Source: Frigoribacterium endophyticum (GTDB lineage Bacteria > Actinomycetota > Actinomycetes > Actinomycetales > Microbacteriaceae). Taken from it: a stretch of 64,000 nucleotides of DNA. The notes below the pieces were generated by a model. The model was not told where the DNA came from. It did not search any database and worked only from the letters and a program-made list of their open reading frames with translations. Below are positions 37,501 through 46,866 of this stretch, piece after piece. The stretch covers positions 930,001-994,000 of the forward strand of contig NZ_JAAOYV010000001.1 in NCBI RefSeq assembly GCF_011759585.1, read 5' to 3'. Made by a program: the position numbers and the translations under genes. Position 1 is the first letter of the stretch. Every line of letters begins with the position of its first letter.

Positions 37501-38058
37501 GGCCCAGTCGGCGAGGGAGGCGGCGGCCGCGGTGCTGCGCCCCTCGCGCACCAGCCGGCCCACGTCGGAGTCGGGGCCCAGCAGCACGGTGGCGGAGGCG
37601 CCCTCCTCGCCCCGCAGGAACGCCCGCAGCCGGGAGCGCCCGATGGTCGCCGTGCTGTTGGCGCTGCCCGCCGCCCGGCGCGTGGCCCGGCCGTGCGCGG
37701 CGCTGATCAGGCGGCAGAGCGACGCCCAGCCCTCCCCGGCCCGGCCCTCGCCGGAGCCGTGGGCGAGCACGACGACCCGGTCGACCGGGGCCGCGGCGGA
37801 GGCGGCCGTCCGGCTGCCGGTCGCCGGCGTCGCCTCGGCCCGGTCGTCGGCGCAGCCCAGCTCCACCCCGACGATCGGGTCGATGCCCGCCGCCCGGCAG
37901 GCCCCGATGTGCCGGATCGCGCCGTAGAGCCCGTCACGGTCGGTGATCGCGAGGGCGTCGGCCTCGTCGGCCGCCGCCCGCTCGACCAGCTGGGCGGGCG
38001 GGGTCGTGCCGTGGTGAGCGCTGAACGAGGAGGCCACGTGGAGGTGGGTGAAGCGCAT
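34576..38058 (-). CDS. dnaE2: Error-prone DNA polymerase III alpha subunit DnaE2
   Basis: The 1160-aa C-family polymerase has a PHP domain (1-290) with HLHVASSFSAHHG, a palm with catalytic PDIDIDVE near 439-446, fingers (GFGSFGFCKAHGAAFALPTY in part), a helix-hairpin-helix and an OB domain near 1000-1080 (TVLVAGIRIATQTPPMRSG). In the first PHP motif Ala-Ser replaces the His-Thr/Ser usual in replicative DnaE1, suggesting lost metal binding. A LexA box just upstream makes the damage-inducible DnaE2 the right call over DnaE1. ImuA'/ImuB genes, its normal partners, are not in the window. Confidence 0.88.
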   Translation of the reverse strand: MRFTHLHVASSFSAHHGTTPPAQLVERAAADEADALAITDRDGLYGAIRHIGACRAAGIDPIVGVELGCADDRAEATPATGSRTAASAAAPVDRVVVLAHGSGEGRAGEGWASLCRLISAAHGRATRRAAGSANSTATIGRSRLRAFLRGEEGASATVLLGPDSDVGRLVREGRSTAAAASLADWARELPGGVVVEVVCHLTEPGESRSVRHAARMLELAEHVGVPAVLTNAVRYLDADGAVTADVLDSAGHLAPLGSFTPQPNAQATLKNGAAMRAIAHLVADASSLSRRAAEEMLAATERLADRCRLDPDADLRWRQPKVPELSAIGVEGDPDQVLLRRAEAGVTARFGHAGQGLRRIVEERMRYELGIISGFGFAGYFLTVADVSQLMRDMRVRNAARGSGAGSLVTYLLRISNVDPIEHDLLFERFLGNKRETLPDIDIDVESARRHEIYRAIFDRYGSNRVTLMSMQSTYRGRGAVRDAGQALGLDDEQIDMVANNVWRSNARDLRTAMAEKPELRAIADLARQNGQIDLLVDLTERLDRLPRHISMHPCGVILGDSDLLSTTPVQPSGIGLPMSQFDKHDMNDAGLLKLDVLGVRMQSSMAYALDEIERVNGSRAAVAGGLSVDVPYVNRAGRVELDEIPHDDEHTFEAIRTTHTLGMFQIESPGQRELIGKMQPDRYSDLIADISLFRPGPMKGNMVAPFLDTKHGFQQPDYLHPSFASFLDDSYGVVIYHEHVLRILEATMEVSLAEADELRRHMGKGADDDLEVEFRRRTRANVDERGRRRFSDAQVDRIWAVLKGFGSFGFCKAHGAAFALPTYQSAWLKTHYPAEFLAGLLTHDPGMYPKRLLLTEARRMGVPVLPLDVNQSTDVYSVERVRAPATPIAPSRPGDLGIRLSLADVHGITDAELARIVVGRPYDSITDFWQRATPSRRLVERLAQVGALDSLAGPGRTRGDVLARVRSLTQRTARPRASDVENQLDFSVDDSAEVPTGTPDVSLRDRVSDELDILSMEVSEHVVESYRPMLDDLGVTRAADLRDHWNGTTVLVAGIRIATQTPPMRSGKRVVFISLDDGTGCADATFFEEAQSRAGSLLFGTKLMLIQGRTRRTGEKGISLEAENAWDLKAMWRDWQASRASAASGSGGAELPDLSDAPA

Positions 38059-38094
38059 GGTCGTGCTCCGAGTCGGGACCCCGGCCAGGTCTGG

Positions 38095-38118
38095 TCGAAC
38101 GTGTGTTCGATCAGTGTA
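38095..38118 (-). promoter_or_regulatory. LexA (SOS) box and -10 of dnaE2
   Basis: TCGAACGTGTGTTCGA (38095-38110) is a perfect Gram-positive/actinobacterial SOS box (CGAAC-N4-GTTCG). On the minus strand a -10 TACACT (38118-38113) lies 2 bp upstream, placing the transcript start inside the box, so bound LexA would block initiation. The leader is about 48 nt with GGAG before the ATG. Confidence 0.9.
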
Positions 38119-38152
38119 CGTCCTCGGCCGGGCCGCGCCGCCGCCGGGCTGT

Positions 38153-38158
38153 CATCAT
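38153..38158 (+). promoter_or_regulatory. Possible -10 element (CATCAT) of the FUSC gene
   Basis: CATCAT ends 6 nt before ATG 38165, the spacing of the leaderless genes here, though it departs from TANNNT at the first base. Confidence 0.4.
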
Positions 38159-38164
38159 CGGTGC

Positions 38165-39478
38165 ATGCCCGATCGACGCCCGAGCGGCTCCCGCCCCGAC
38201 GTCCGGGCCGACGTCCGCACCGCCTCGCGGTGGGCCCGCGTCCTGCTCGGCCAGCCGCGCCTCCTGCTGGCCGTGAAGGCGGCGCTCGCCGCGGCCCTCG
38301 CCTACTGGCTGGCTCCCCACGTGCCCGGCGTGGCGGCCGAGTACCCGTACTACGCCCCGCTCGGCGCGGTGATCGCGATGTACCCGACCATCAAGGCGTC
38401 GCTCCGCCAGGGGGTGCAGACCCTGCTCGGCCTCGTCGTGGGCATCGTGCTGGCCACGGTCGTCTTCTCGCTCCAGGAGGGGCAGCCCGGCGTGCTCGCC
38501 GTCGCGGCGGTCGTCGGCGTGGGGACGCTGCTCGCGGGCATCCGCCGGCTCGGCGCCGGGAGGGACTGGGTGCTCACGGCCGGGCTCTTCGTGCTGCTGC
38601 TCGGCGGCAGCGCGACCACGGAGGGCGACCAGGCCGACTACTCGACGGGCTACGTCATCCAGGTCGCGGTCGGCGTGGTCGTCGGGCTCACGGTCAACTA
38701 CCTGCTCGTGCCGCCGCTCTACGCCGGGCGGGCCGACGAGCGGCTGCGATCGCTGCAGGCCTCGCTCGCCGACCGCACCGACGACGTCGCCGCGGTCTTC
38801 GAGGCCCGCTGGCCGCTCGAGGGCGACGACTGGGAGCGCCGCGTGGCGGAGCTGCCCGGCACCCTCCGCCGGGTCCGCGACGCCGTGCAGTACGCCGACG
38901 AGTCCCGCCGGCTCAACCCGCGCTGGAAGCTCCGGCGCCGCGACCTCGGCCAGGAGTACGCCGACCTCGTCGTCTTCGAGCGCGTCGGGTTCCACCTCCA
39001 GGACATGGCCGAGGTCTCCGGCATCCTGGGGCGCCGCATCGGCCGCCAGATCGGGATCGTCGAGGAGCTCGCGCCGGTCGTGGCCCGCGCCGCTCACGCC
39101 GTCGCCGAGGTCGTCCGGCTCCGGGGCGGCGACGACGTCGACGCGTTCGTCGAGGCCCGGCGCCGGGTCGCCGACCTCTGGGAGGCGATCGACGAGCACC
39201 GGCACCTGCCCACCACCGACACCAGCGGGGGCGTCTCGATCGCCGTCTCGATGGGCCGGATCATCGCCGCGCTCGACCCCGACGACACCACGGCGCCCCG
39301 ACCCGACGACGACGCGGGGGAGGGCGACGAGAGCGGGGGAGGCGCGGGGAGCGACGCCGAGGGCGGCACCGGCCCCGCCGACGGCCGCGCGGGCGACGAG
39401 CCCACCGAGGGCGGCACCGACAGCACCGGCCCCGTCGACGACCCCACCGCGCCCCGCGACACCGAGCCCCGCCGGTGA
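38165..39478 (+). CDS. FUSC-family (aromatic acid exporter-like) membrane protein
   Basis: The 437-aa protein has about six transmembrane helices in its first 190 residues (LLLAVKAALAAALAYWLAPH at the first; the PYYAPLGAVIAMYPTIKASL block is typical) and a long cytoplasmic helical domain, ending in an acidic Gly-rich tail. FUSC/ArAE proteins are proton-driven exporters of aromatic acids and similar compounds. ATG 38165 is chosen because the frame upstream crosses the dnaE2 promoter. Confidence 0.85.
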   Translation: MPDRRPSGSRPDVRADVRTASRWARVLLGQPRLLLAVKAALAAALAYWLAPHVPGVAAEYPYYAPLGAVIAMYPTIKASLRQGVQTLLGLVVGIVLATVVFSLQEGQPGVLAVAAVVGVGTLLAGIRRLGAGRDWVLTAGLFVLLLGGSATTEGDQADYSTGYVIQVAVGVVVGLTVNYLLVPPLYAGRADERLRSLQASLADRTDDVAAVFEARWPLEGDDWERRVAELPGTLRRVRDAVQYADESRRLNPRWKLRRRDLGQEYADLVVFERVGFHLQDMAEVSGILGRRIGRQIGIVEELAPVVARAAHAVAEVVRLRGGDDVDAFVEARRRVADLWEAIDEHRHLPTTDTSGGVSIAVSMGRIIAALDPDDTTAPRPDDDAGEGDESGGGAGSDAEGGTGPADGRAGDEPTEGGTDSTGPVDDPTAPRDTEPRR

Positions 39479-39673
39479 ACGTGCTTCCCGCGGGAGCAGT
39501 ACGGTTGACCGGGCACCGGCGCCCGAGCGCGACGCGCTGCCCTCCCCGGGCGGCCCCGCGGGGGCCGGGAACGGTCCGCCGCCCGTCGCGTTGACCCACC
39601 GGGGCCCCCAGCACACCGGCGCGGACGCGCTCGTCGTCCGCAGCTCTCGGCCCGCCATCGAGGAAGGACGACC

Positions 39674-40549
39674 ATGACCACCGACACCACGTCCCCGTCG
39701 GCGGCTGCCTCCGGGCAGTTCACCATCGGAGGCGACCTCCCCGTCACCCGCCTCGGGTACGGCACCATGCAGCTCACCGGCGAGGGGGTCTGGGGCCAGC
39801 CCCGCGACCACGACGAAGCCGTCCGGGTCATCCGCCGGGCCGTCGAGCTCGGCGTGACCTTCTTCGACACCGCCGACTCCTACGGCCCCGACGTGGCCGA
39901 GCCGCTGCTGCGCGAGGCCCTGCACCCCTACGGCGACGACGTCGTCATCGCCACCAAGGCCGGCCTCACCCGCCCGGGCCCCGGCGACTGGCGGCCCGTC
40001 GGGCGCCCCGAGTACCTCCGCCAGCAGGTGGAGATGAGCCTGCGCATCCTCGGGCTCGACCGCATCGACCTCTTCCAGCTGCACCGCATCGACCCGGCCG
40101 TGCCCCTCGCCGACCAGGTCGGCGAGCTCGCCGCCCTGCAGCAGGAGGGCAAGATCCGCCACATCGGCCTCTCCGAGGTCTCCGTCGACGAGATCAAGGA
40201 GGCGCAGCAGACCGCGACCATCGCCTCCGTCCAGAACCTCTACAACCTCGCCTCCCGCGACGCCGAGGCCCTGCTCGACCACAGCGAGGCCGAGGGCATC
40301 GCCTTCATCCCGTGGTTCCCGCTCGCCACCGGCGCGCTCGCCGCACCGGGCGGGCCGCTCGACGCCCTCGCGACCGAGCACGACGCCACCCCCTCGCAGC
40401 TCGCCCTCGCGTGGCTGCTCCGGCGCTCGCCGGTCATGCTCCCCATCCCCGGCACGTCCAGCGTCTCGCACCTGGAGGACAACGTCGCCGCCGCCCAGAT
40501 CGACCTCAGCGACGACGAGTTCGCCGCCCTCACGAAAGCTGCACAGTGA
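39674..40549 (+). CDS. Aldo/keto reductase
   Basis: The 291-aa (alpha/beta)8 NADPH-dependent oxidoreductase keeps the catalytic tetrad: Asp and Tyr in FFDTADSYG, Lys in VIATKAGL and His in FQLHRIDP. It groups by eye with AKR families 11-13 of bacteria. ATG 39674 follows GAGGAAGGA. A TACGGT box near 39499-39504 may be the promoter, giving a leader of over 150 nt with no recognised motif in the 195-bp gap. Its stop overlaps the next gene (GTGA). Confidence 0.93.
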   Translation: MTTDTTSPSAAASGQFTIGGDLPVTRLGYGTMQLTGEGVWGQPRDHDEAVRVIRRAVELGVTFFDTADSYGPDVAEPLLREALHPYGDDVVIATKAGLTRPGPGDWRPVGRPEYLRQQVEMSLRILGLDRIDLFQLHRIDPAVPLADQVGELAALQQEGKIRHIGLSEVSVDEIKEAQQTATIASVQNLYNLASRDAEALLDHSEAEGIAFIPWFPLATGALAAPGGPLDALATEHDATPSQLALAWLLRRSPVMLPIPGTSSVSHLEDNVAAAQIDLSDDEFAALTKAAQ

Positions 40550-41910
40550 CCGACACCACCACCCTCATCATCCTCGGAGCCTCGGGCGACCTCACCGAGC
40601 GACTCCTGCTGCCCGGCCTCGCCAGCCTCCTGAAGAGCGACCGCGGCGTCGACGTCCAGCTCATCGGCACCGGCCGCAGTGAGCGCACCCCCGAGGAGTG
40701 GGACGGCGTCGTCAAGACGGCCTTCAACGGCGACGCCGGCAGCGACCTCGCGAAGAAGACCCTCGCCTCCAGCCGCTACATGCAGGGCGACCCCACCACC
40801 GTCGAGCACCTCAAGGCCCTCTTCGAGGCCTCCGAGGGCACCCCGGTGATGTACTTCGCGCTGCCCCCGGCGATCAGCACCCGCGTGATCCAGGCGCTCG
40901 CCGAGATCGACCTGCCCGACGGCCTGCGCCTCGCCCTCGAGAAGCCCTTCGGCTCCGACGAGGAGAGCGCGCGCGAGCTGAACGCCGAGCTGCTGAAGAT
41001 CGTCCCGGAGGAGCGCATCCACCGGACCGACCACTTCCTCGGCCGCGCCACCGTCCTCAACATGATCGGCCTCCGCTTCGCGAACCGCCTCTTCGAGCCG
41101 GTCTGGAACGGCGAGAACATCGAGAAGGTCGAGATCTTCTACGACGAGGTCCTCGGCCTCGAGGGCCGCGCCCAGTACTACGACAAGGCCGGCGCCCTCG
41201 TCGACATGATCCAGAGCCACCTCCTGCAGGTGCTCGCCGTCATCGCGATGGACGCGCCGTCGAGCATCGACTCGGTCGAGCTCCGCAGCGAGATCGCGCG
41301 CGTGCTGCGCGCGACCTGGGTCAAGGGCGGCGACCCCGTCGCCTCGAGCCGCCGGGCGCAGTACACGGCCGGCACGATCGACGGCAAGGACGTCCCGTCG
41401 TACTCCGACGAGGAGGGCGTCGACAACGACCGCCAGACCGAGACCCTCGCCGAGGTCGAGTTCGAGGTGAAGACCCGTCGCTGGGCCGGCGTGCCCTTCA
41501 TCCTGCGCTCCGGCAAGGGCATGACGAAGATCCGCAAGGAGGTGCTGATCACCTTCAAGCCCGTCCCCGCGCTGCCCGAGGGCCTGAACGGCTCGTCGAC
41601 CCCCGACACGCTCCGCATCGAGATCAGCCCCGAGACGATGGAGCTCGGCGTGACCACCAACGGCAAGGGCAACCCCTTCGACCTGGAGCAGTCCACCTTC
41701 CAGGTCACGCTGGGCAAGCCCGAGCTCACGCCCTACGGCGAGGTGCTCAGCGGGATCTTCCACGACGACCCGACCCTCTCGATCCGCGGCGACGTCGCGG
41801 AGCGCTGCTGGGCCATCGTGGCGCCCGTCGTCGATGCCTGGACGGCCGGCGACGTGCCGCTCGACACCTACGCGGCCGGCTCGACCGGCCCCGCGGACTG
41901 GCCCGCCTGA
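40546..41910 (+). CDS. Glucose-6-phosphate dehydrogenase family protein (divergent)
   Basis: The 454-aa protein has the G6PDH outline: nucleotide motif [21 protein letters not shown] with the substrate Lys, active-site [21 protein letters not shown] (canonical RIDHYLGKE), then [15 protein letters not shown]. The His is kept but the GKE Lys is replaced by Arg, and it is shorter than canonical Zwf (about 510 aa). It may be a second, divergent dehydrogenase with other sugar phosphate or cofactor preference. Coupling to the aldo/keto reductase (GTGA) suggests a joint redox role. Confidence 0.82.
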   Translation: MTDTTTLIILGASGDLTERLLLPGLASLLKSDRGVDVQLIGTGRSERTPEEWDGVVKTAFNGDAGSDLAKKTLASSRYMQGDPTTVEHLKALFEASEGTPVMYFALPPAISTRVIQALAEIDLPDGLRLALEKPFGSDEESARELNAELLKIVPEERIHRTDHFLGRATVLNMIGLRFANRLFEPVWNGENIEKVEIFYDEVLGLEGRAQYYDKAGALVDMIQSHLLQVLAVIAMDAPSSIDSVELRSEIARVLRATWVKGGDPVASSRRAQYTAGTIDGKDVPSYSDEEGVDNDRQTETLAEVEFEVKTRRWAGVPFILRSGKGMTKIRKEVLITFKPVPALPEGLNGSSTPDTLRIEISPETMELGVTTNGKGNPFDLEQSTFQVTLGKPELTPYGEVLSGIFHDDPTLSIRGDVAERCWAIVAPVVDAWTAGDVPLDTYAAGSTGPADWPA

Positions 41911-41948
41911 TCGGCGCCGACCGTCCGACGGTGCCCTGAGCGCCGCGC

Positions 41949-41992
41949 CACGACGAGGCCGCCCTGCCCACCGGCAGGGCGGCCTCGTCGTG
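41949..41992. terminator. Strong bidirectional terminator, 20-bp perfect stem
   Basis: A perfect 20-bp stem (41949-41968 with 41973-41992) with a CACC loop lies between the convergent G6PDH-like and GH15 genes. Confidence 0.85.
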
Positions 41993-42072
41993 TCCGCCGC
42001 GGCCGGCGGACGACGCCGTCTCGACGGACGGGCCTCCGCCAACGCCGTGCGTCGAGCGCGCCGCCGATCGCG

Positions 42073-43857
<1,785 letters not shown>

Positions 43858-43919
43858 GGCGCCATCGAACCAGACGGGGTGGTGAGCACGCCGGGGGGAG
43901 TCGCCCCCTCAGCCCGCGG

Positions 43920-44609
43920 TCAGCGGCGCTGGAGCGTGGGGTCGGGCCACTGGGTCTCGACCAGCGGCTTCTGCCTCCTGGCGCGGGCCCAGACGAAGAA
44001 CCCGGCGAGCGTGAAGGCGCCGTAGAAGACGTACATCAGCCCGGAGGCGTAGTAGCCGGCGCTGAAGAGCAGGGGCGTGCCGACGAGGTCGACCGCGACC
44101 CAGATGAGCCAGAACTCCACCCAGCCCTTCGCCATGCCCCAGGTGGCCAGCAGCGAGCCGGTGAAGATCCAGGCGTCGGCCCAGACCGGCTCGTAGGAGC
44201 CCAGGGCGCTGAACACGGGGGTCAGCAGGGCGGTGCCGCCCACAAGGCCAACGACGAGCAGGGCCCGGTTGCGGGCACCGGCCCAGCGCGGCTCGACCGC
44301 GGTGCCCGCGTCGCCGCCGCGGCTCTGGCGCCAGCGCCACCAGCCCCAGATCGACACGGCGATGAACATGACCTGCCGACCGGCCTGGCCGAGGAGGTTG
44401 ACCGGGTCGGGCGTGTCGAAGACCGCCCCGAGGAAGACGGTGAAGAGGAGGGCGTTGCCCACGATGCCGACCGGCCAGGCCCACACCTTCCGGCGCATCC
44501 CGCCGAGGGCGCTGAGCAGCCCGAACACGTTGCCGACGATCTCGCGCCAGAGGATCGTCTGGTCGCCGATCACCAGCTGCGCGTCGAACAACCACCGGAT
44601 GACGGTCAT
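43920..44609 (-). CDS. pnuC: Nicotinamide riboside transporter PnuC
   Basis: The 229-aa protein has seven predicted helices and the PnuC marks: GNVFGLLSALGGMRRKVWAWPVG at the second helix and the Trp-rich VSIWGWWRWRQ. PnuC carries nicotinamide riboside for NAD salvage by facilitated diffusion. ATG 44609 follows GGGAGGTG; the frame is open further upstream without support. No NAD riboswitch or nadR gene is visible nearby. Confidence 0.9.
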   Translation of the reverse strand: MTVIRWLFDAQLVIGDQTILWREIVGNVFGLLSALGGMRRKVWAWPVGIVGNALLFTVFLGAVFDTPDPVNLLGQAGRQVMFIAVSIWGWWRWRQSRGGDAGTAVEPRWAGARNRALLVVGLVGGTALLTPVFSALGSYEPVWADAWIFTGSLLATWGMAKGWVEFWLIWVAVDLVGTPLLFSAGYYASGLMYVFYGAFTLAGFFVWARARRQKPLVETQWPDPTLQRR

Positions 44610-44715
44610 GGGCACCTCCCTGTCTGCCGAGGCCCAGCGGGAGAACGGCTCCGGCGGGCCGTGCATTCCCGCCGCGCTCGCCGGTGCCCCGGGCGCTCGT
44701 CGGGTGTCGGCCCCC

Positions 44716-45045
44716 TCAGGCGAAGAGCTGCTGCTCGACGGTGTCGTCGTAGACGCCGAGCAGCAGCCAGGTGCCGCCCTCCGCCGGGTCGAGCGCGAGG
44801 TCGAAGGTGCCGTCGACGCGGTGCGCCCCGTCGGTGAGCGGCAGGGCGTCGACGCGCCACACCGGCAGCTCGAGCAGCTCCGCCCCGAGGCCCCGGGGCG
44901 CCCGGGGCGCCGAGCGCCACCACTCCCGACGGGTCATCCACATCTCGGGGGCGCTGACGACGCCGTAGACCACCCCGCGCCAGACGAAGCGGAGGGGCGC
45001 CCCGCCCTCCGTGGTCTCGACCGGCACCTGTTCGTCGACCTTCAC
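44716..45045 (-). CDS. DUF6504 family protein, SOS-controlled
   Basis: This 109-aa protein (MKVDEQVPVETTEGGAPLRF, then WRGVVYGVVSAPEMWM) matches my memory of DUF6504, short actinobacterial proteins usually encoded beside imuB/dnaE2. It is mostly beta, with no membrane segment. GTG 45045 has GAGGAGG upstream. A LexA box lies 13 bp before the start codon and overlaps the predicted transcript start, supporting a role in damage-induced translesion synthesis. Its biochemical role is not known. Confidence 0.8.
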   Translation of the reverse strand: MKVDEQVPVETTEGGAPLRFVWRGVVYGVVSAPEMWMTRREWWRSAPRAPRGLGAELLELPVWRVDALPLTDGAHRVDGTFDLALDPAEGGTWLLLGVYDDTVEQQLFA

Positions 45046-45058
45046 GTCGCCTCCTCGT

Positions 45059-45085
45059 TCGAATGTACGTTCGACCAGGAGTGTA
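45059..45085 (-). promoter_or_regulatory. LexA (SOS) box and -10 of the DUF6504 gene
   Basis: The box TCGAATGTACGTTCGA (45059-45074) matches the SOS palindrome at all but one arm base. On the minus strand TACACT (45085-45080) lies 5 bp upstream, the same -10 as dnaE2. Transcription would start inside the box. Confidence 0.8.
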
Positions 45086-45119
45086 CGAAGTCCCACCGAC
45101 ATCGGCCAGGGGGGGGGAG

Positions 45120-46403
45120 TCACCAGCGGGGCAGCGACTCCTCGACGTGGCCCACGACGCGGCCGGGGACGCCCGCCTCGTCGGCGAAGCTCCGCCAGCG
45201 CGCCACCGCGTCGCGCACCTCGTCGACGACGTCGGAGGCGCCCGGCACGAGGTGGCGGTCCGCCAGCCTCATGACGTCGGCCCGCGCGACGTCGCGGAAG
45301 ACGCCGTCCACCCCCATCAGGTGCTGGTACGTCCACCGGCCGGTCGGGTTGTGCGCGAACGTCACGTCGTAGGCGGGGGAGAGCTCCCACGGGGCGGTCG
45401 GCGACCTCAGCAGGAACGACGCGTTCTTCGTGTGGTCGTCGTTGTTGGCCGCGAGCACGTTGAAGATCATCCGCCGGAACACCTGCTCCCGCGCCTCGGG
45501 CCCGCCGCCGAGCCGGGCGACGGCGTCGAAGAGCTGCCCGTAGTCGTGGGCCTGGCGCTGCCGGTAGTCGAGGTGCGCAGTCCCACAGAGGGTGACCGAG
45601 TGCACCTTGCCCTCCGGCGACCGGTCGAACCGCCGCGTCATGAAGTGCGCCCGGCCCCCCTCCTCGAGCAGTCGGCACTCGCTCATCTCGATGCCCGCCG
45701 CCCTCGCCATCAGCGAGTACGCGTACTCGACCCGGCCCGTGGCCGAGCCCTGGCCGAGCTCGACGTCGGCGCCGAGGCCGTCCAGCTTCAGCAGCCAGTG
45801 CTCGAACCCCTCGGGAGCCGGGAGCTGGCCCGACCGCACCTCGCCCGTCGCCCTGTCCCAGGCGACGACGGCCTTGGCCCGCGCCCCGCCCGCCGAGGTG
45901 CCCACCTGGATCAGCGACCGGATCGCCGACTCCGCTCCCTCGTCGTCCGCGAAGCTCCCGTCGAGCACGCTCCGGGCGCCCTCGACCAGGGCGCTCAGCT
46001 CGACCGCGCTCGTCGTGCGGTGGCGCGGGCCCCGCGAAGGCCGGAACTCGAGGGCGCCCATCGCGCGGTCGGCCATGTAGGCCAGCCGGTCGAGCGGCGT
46101 CACTGCCGCCCGCGAGACGCCCTGCCGGGCCAGCCAGGCGTCGATCACCGCGTTGCCGAAGTCGTCGGGCAGCGCGTCGGCCAGCAGGGCGGGGAGGCGG
46201 TGGAACGTCGCCTCCGGCAGCTGCGGGAAGACGTGGCGCCGCACCCGGGTGGGCATCGTCAGCGGCGCGAGCTCGATGCCCCGCTCGACCCAGTCGGGCC
46301 AGTACTCGAACACGTACGCGCCGAGCCGGGGGTCGGGCGCGACCGCGCCGACGCGCATGCCCCAGGCGCTCACCTCGACGGCGGGCACCGGCACCCAGCT
46401 CAC
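45120..46403 (-). CDS. hipA: HipA-family serine/threonine kinase toxin
   Basis: The 427-aa protein has the HipA layout: N-terminal subdomain with Pro-rich start, QVGTSAGGARAKAVVAWD (glycine-rich loop), FEHWLLKLDG, the catalytic loop NNDDHTKNASFL, and the metal-binding SPAYDVTFA. E. coli HipA phosphorylates GltX and causes persistence; the target of this homologue is unknown. GTG 46403 overlaps the antitoxin stop, giving the antitoxin-first coupled order typical of the system. Confidence 0.92.
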   Translation of the reverse strand: MSWVPVPAVEVSAWGMRVGAVAPDPRLGAYVFEYWPDWVERGIELAPLTMPTRVRRHVFPQLPEATFHRLPALLADALPDDFGNAVIDAWLARQGVSRAAVTPLDRLAYMADRAMGALEFRPSRGPRHRTTSAVELSALVEGARSVLDGSFADDEGAESAIRSLIQVGTSAGGARAKAVVAWDRATGEVRSGQLPAPEGFEHWLLKLDGLGADVELGQGSATGRVEYAYSLMARAAGIEMSECRLLEEGGRAHFMTRRFDRSPEGKVHSVTLCGTAHLDYRQRQAHDYGQLFDAVARLGGGPEAREQVFRRMIFNVLAANNDDHTKNASFLLRSPTAPWELSPAYDVTFAHNPTGRWTYQHLMGVDGVFRDVARADVMRLADRHLVPGASDVVDEVRDAVARWRSFADEAGVPGRVVGHVEESLPRW

Positions 46404-46798
46404 TCGCCGGCCCCTCCGGACGAGCGCTCGCCGCGTCGCCCCGCGTCGTCGCGCACGACGCGGCTGGCCCGGGGGCCCCGGGGGCGGTAGACCCGACGGC
46501 GGGGGGCCGCCGGCGCCGAGCGCAGCACGTCGAGCGGGCTCACGTCGCTGTGCGGGGCGATGGTGTCGAGGGCCGACTCCGCCCCGAGCGCCCGCAGCAC
46601 CCGCACGAGGCTCCGCACGGTGCTCCCACGGCCGTTCTCGAGCGACTGGAGGGTGCTGGTCGACACGTCGGCGAGGCGCGCGAGCGAGATCTGGTCGAGG
46701 CCCTGGTCGAGGCGTCGGGCACGCACCTGGGCGCCGATCCGCACCTCCCACTCCTGGGTGGAGCGGGCAGCGTCGGGCTGGTCGGTGATCTCGGTCAT
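46400..46798 (-). CDS. hipB: HipB-like XRE-family antitoxin
   Basis: This 132-aa protein has an XRE helix-turn-helix at about residues 20-80 (LDQGLDQISLARLADVSTST, LQSLENGRGSTVRSLVRVLR). The C-terminal 40 residues are long and Arg-rich (RRRVYRPRGPRASRVVRD) compared with E. coli HipB (88 aa). It should neutralise HipA and repress the operon. ATG 46798 follows CAGGAG. Confidence 0.9.
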   Translation of the reverse strand: MTEITDQPDAARSTQEWEVRIGAQVRARRLDQGLDQISLARLADVSTSTLQSLENGRGSTVRSLVRVLRALGAESALDTIAPHSDVSPLDVLRSAPAAPRRRVYRPRGPRASRVVRDDAGRRGERSSGGAGE

Positions 46799-46822
46799 GT
46801 CGCTCCTGTACCTGATCTTCTG

Positions 46823-46828
46823 ATGATA
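46823..46828 (-). promoter_or_regulatory. -10 element (TATCAT) of hipBA in an AT-rich pocket
   Basis: On the minus strand TATCAT lies 24 bp upstream of the hipB ATG. The surrounding 60 bp (46800-46865) are clearly less GC-rich than the window. CCTGTA occurs at both edges (46806-46811 and 46860-46865, plus strand) and could be repressor half-sites; this is speculative. Confidence 0.45.
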
Positions 46829-46866
46829 AGACACAAGAACGCCTCCCATGACGGGATTTCCCTGTA

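Noticed and set aside
45109-45117. Nine-G homopolymer next to hipA, considered as a phase-variation tract
   Set aside because: It lies just outside the coding region, after the hipA stop, so slippage would not change the protein. It is not in the DUF6504 promoter core either.
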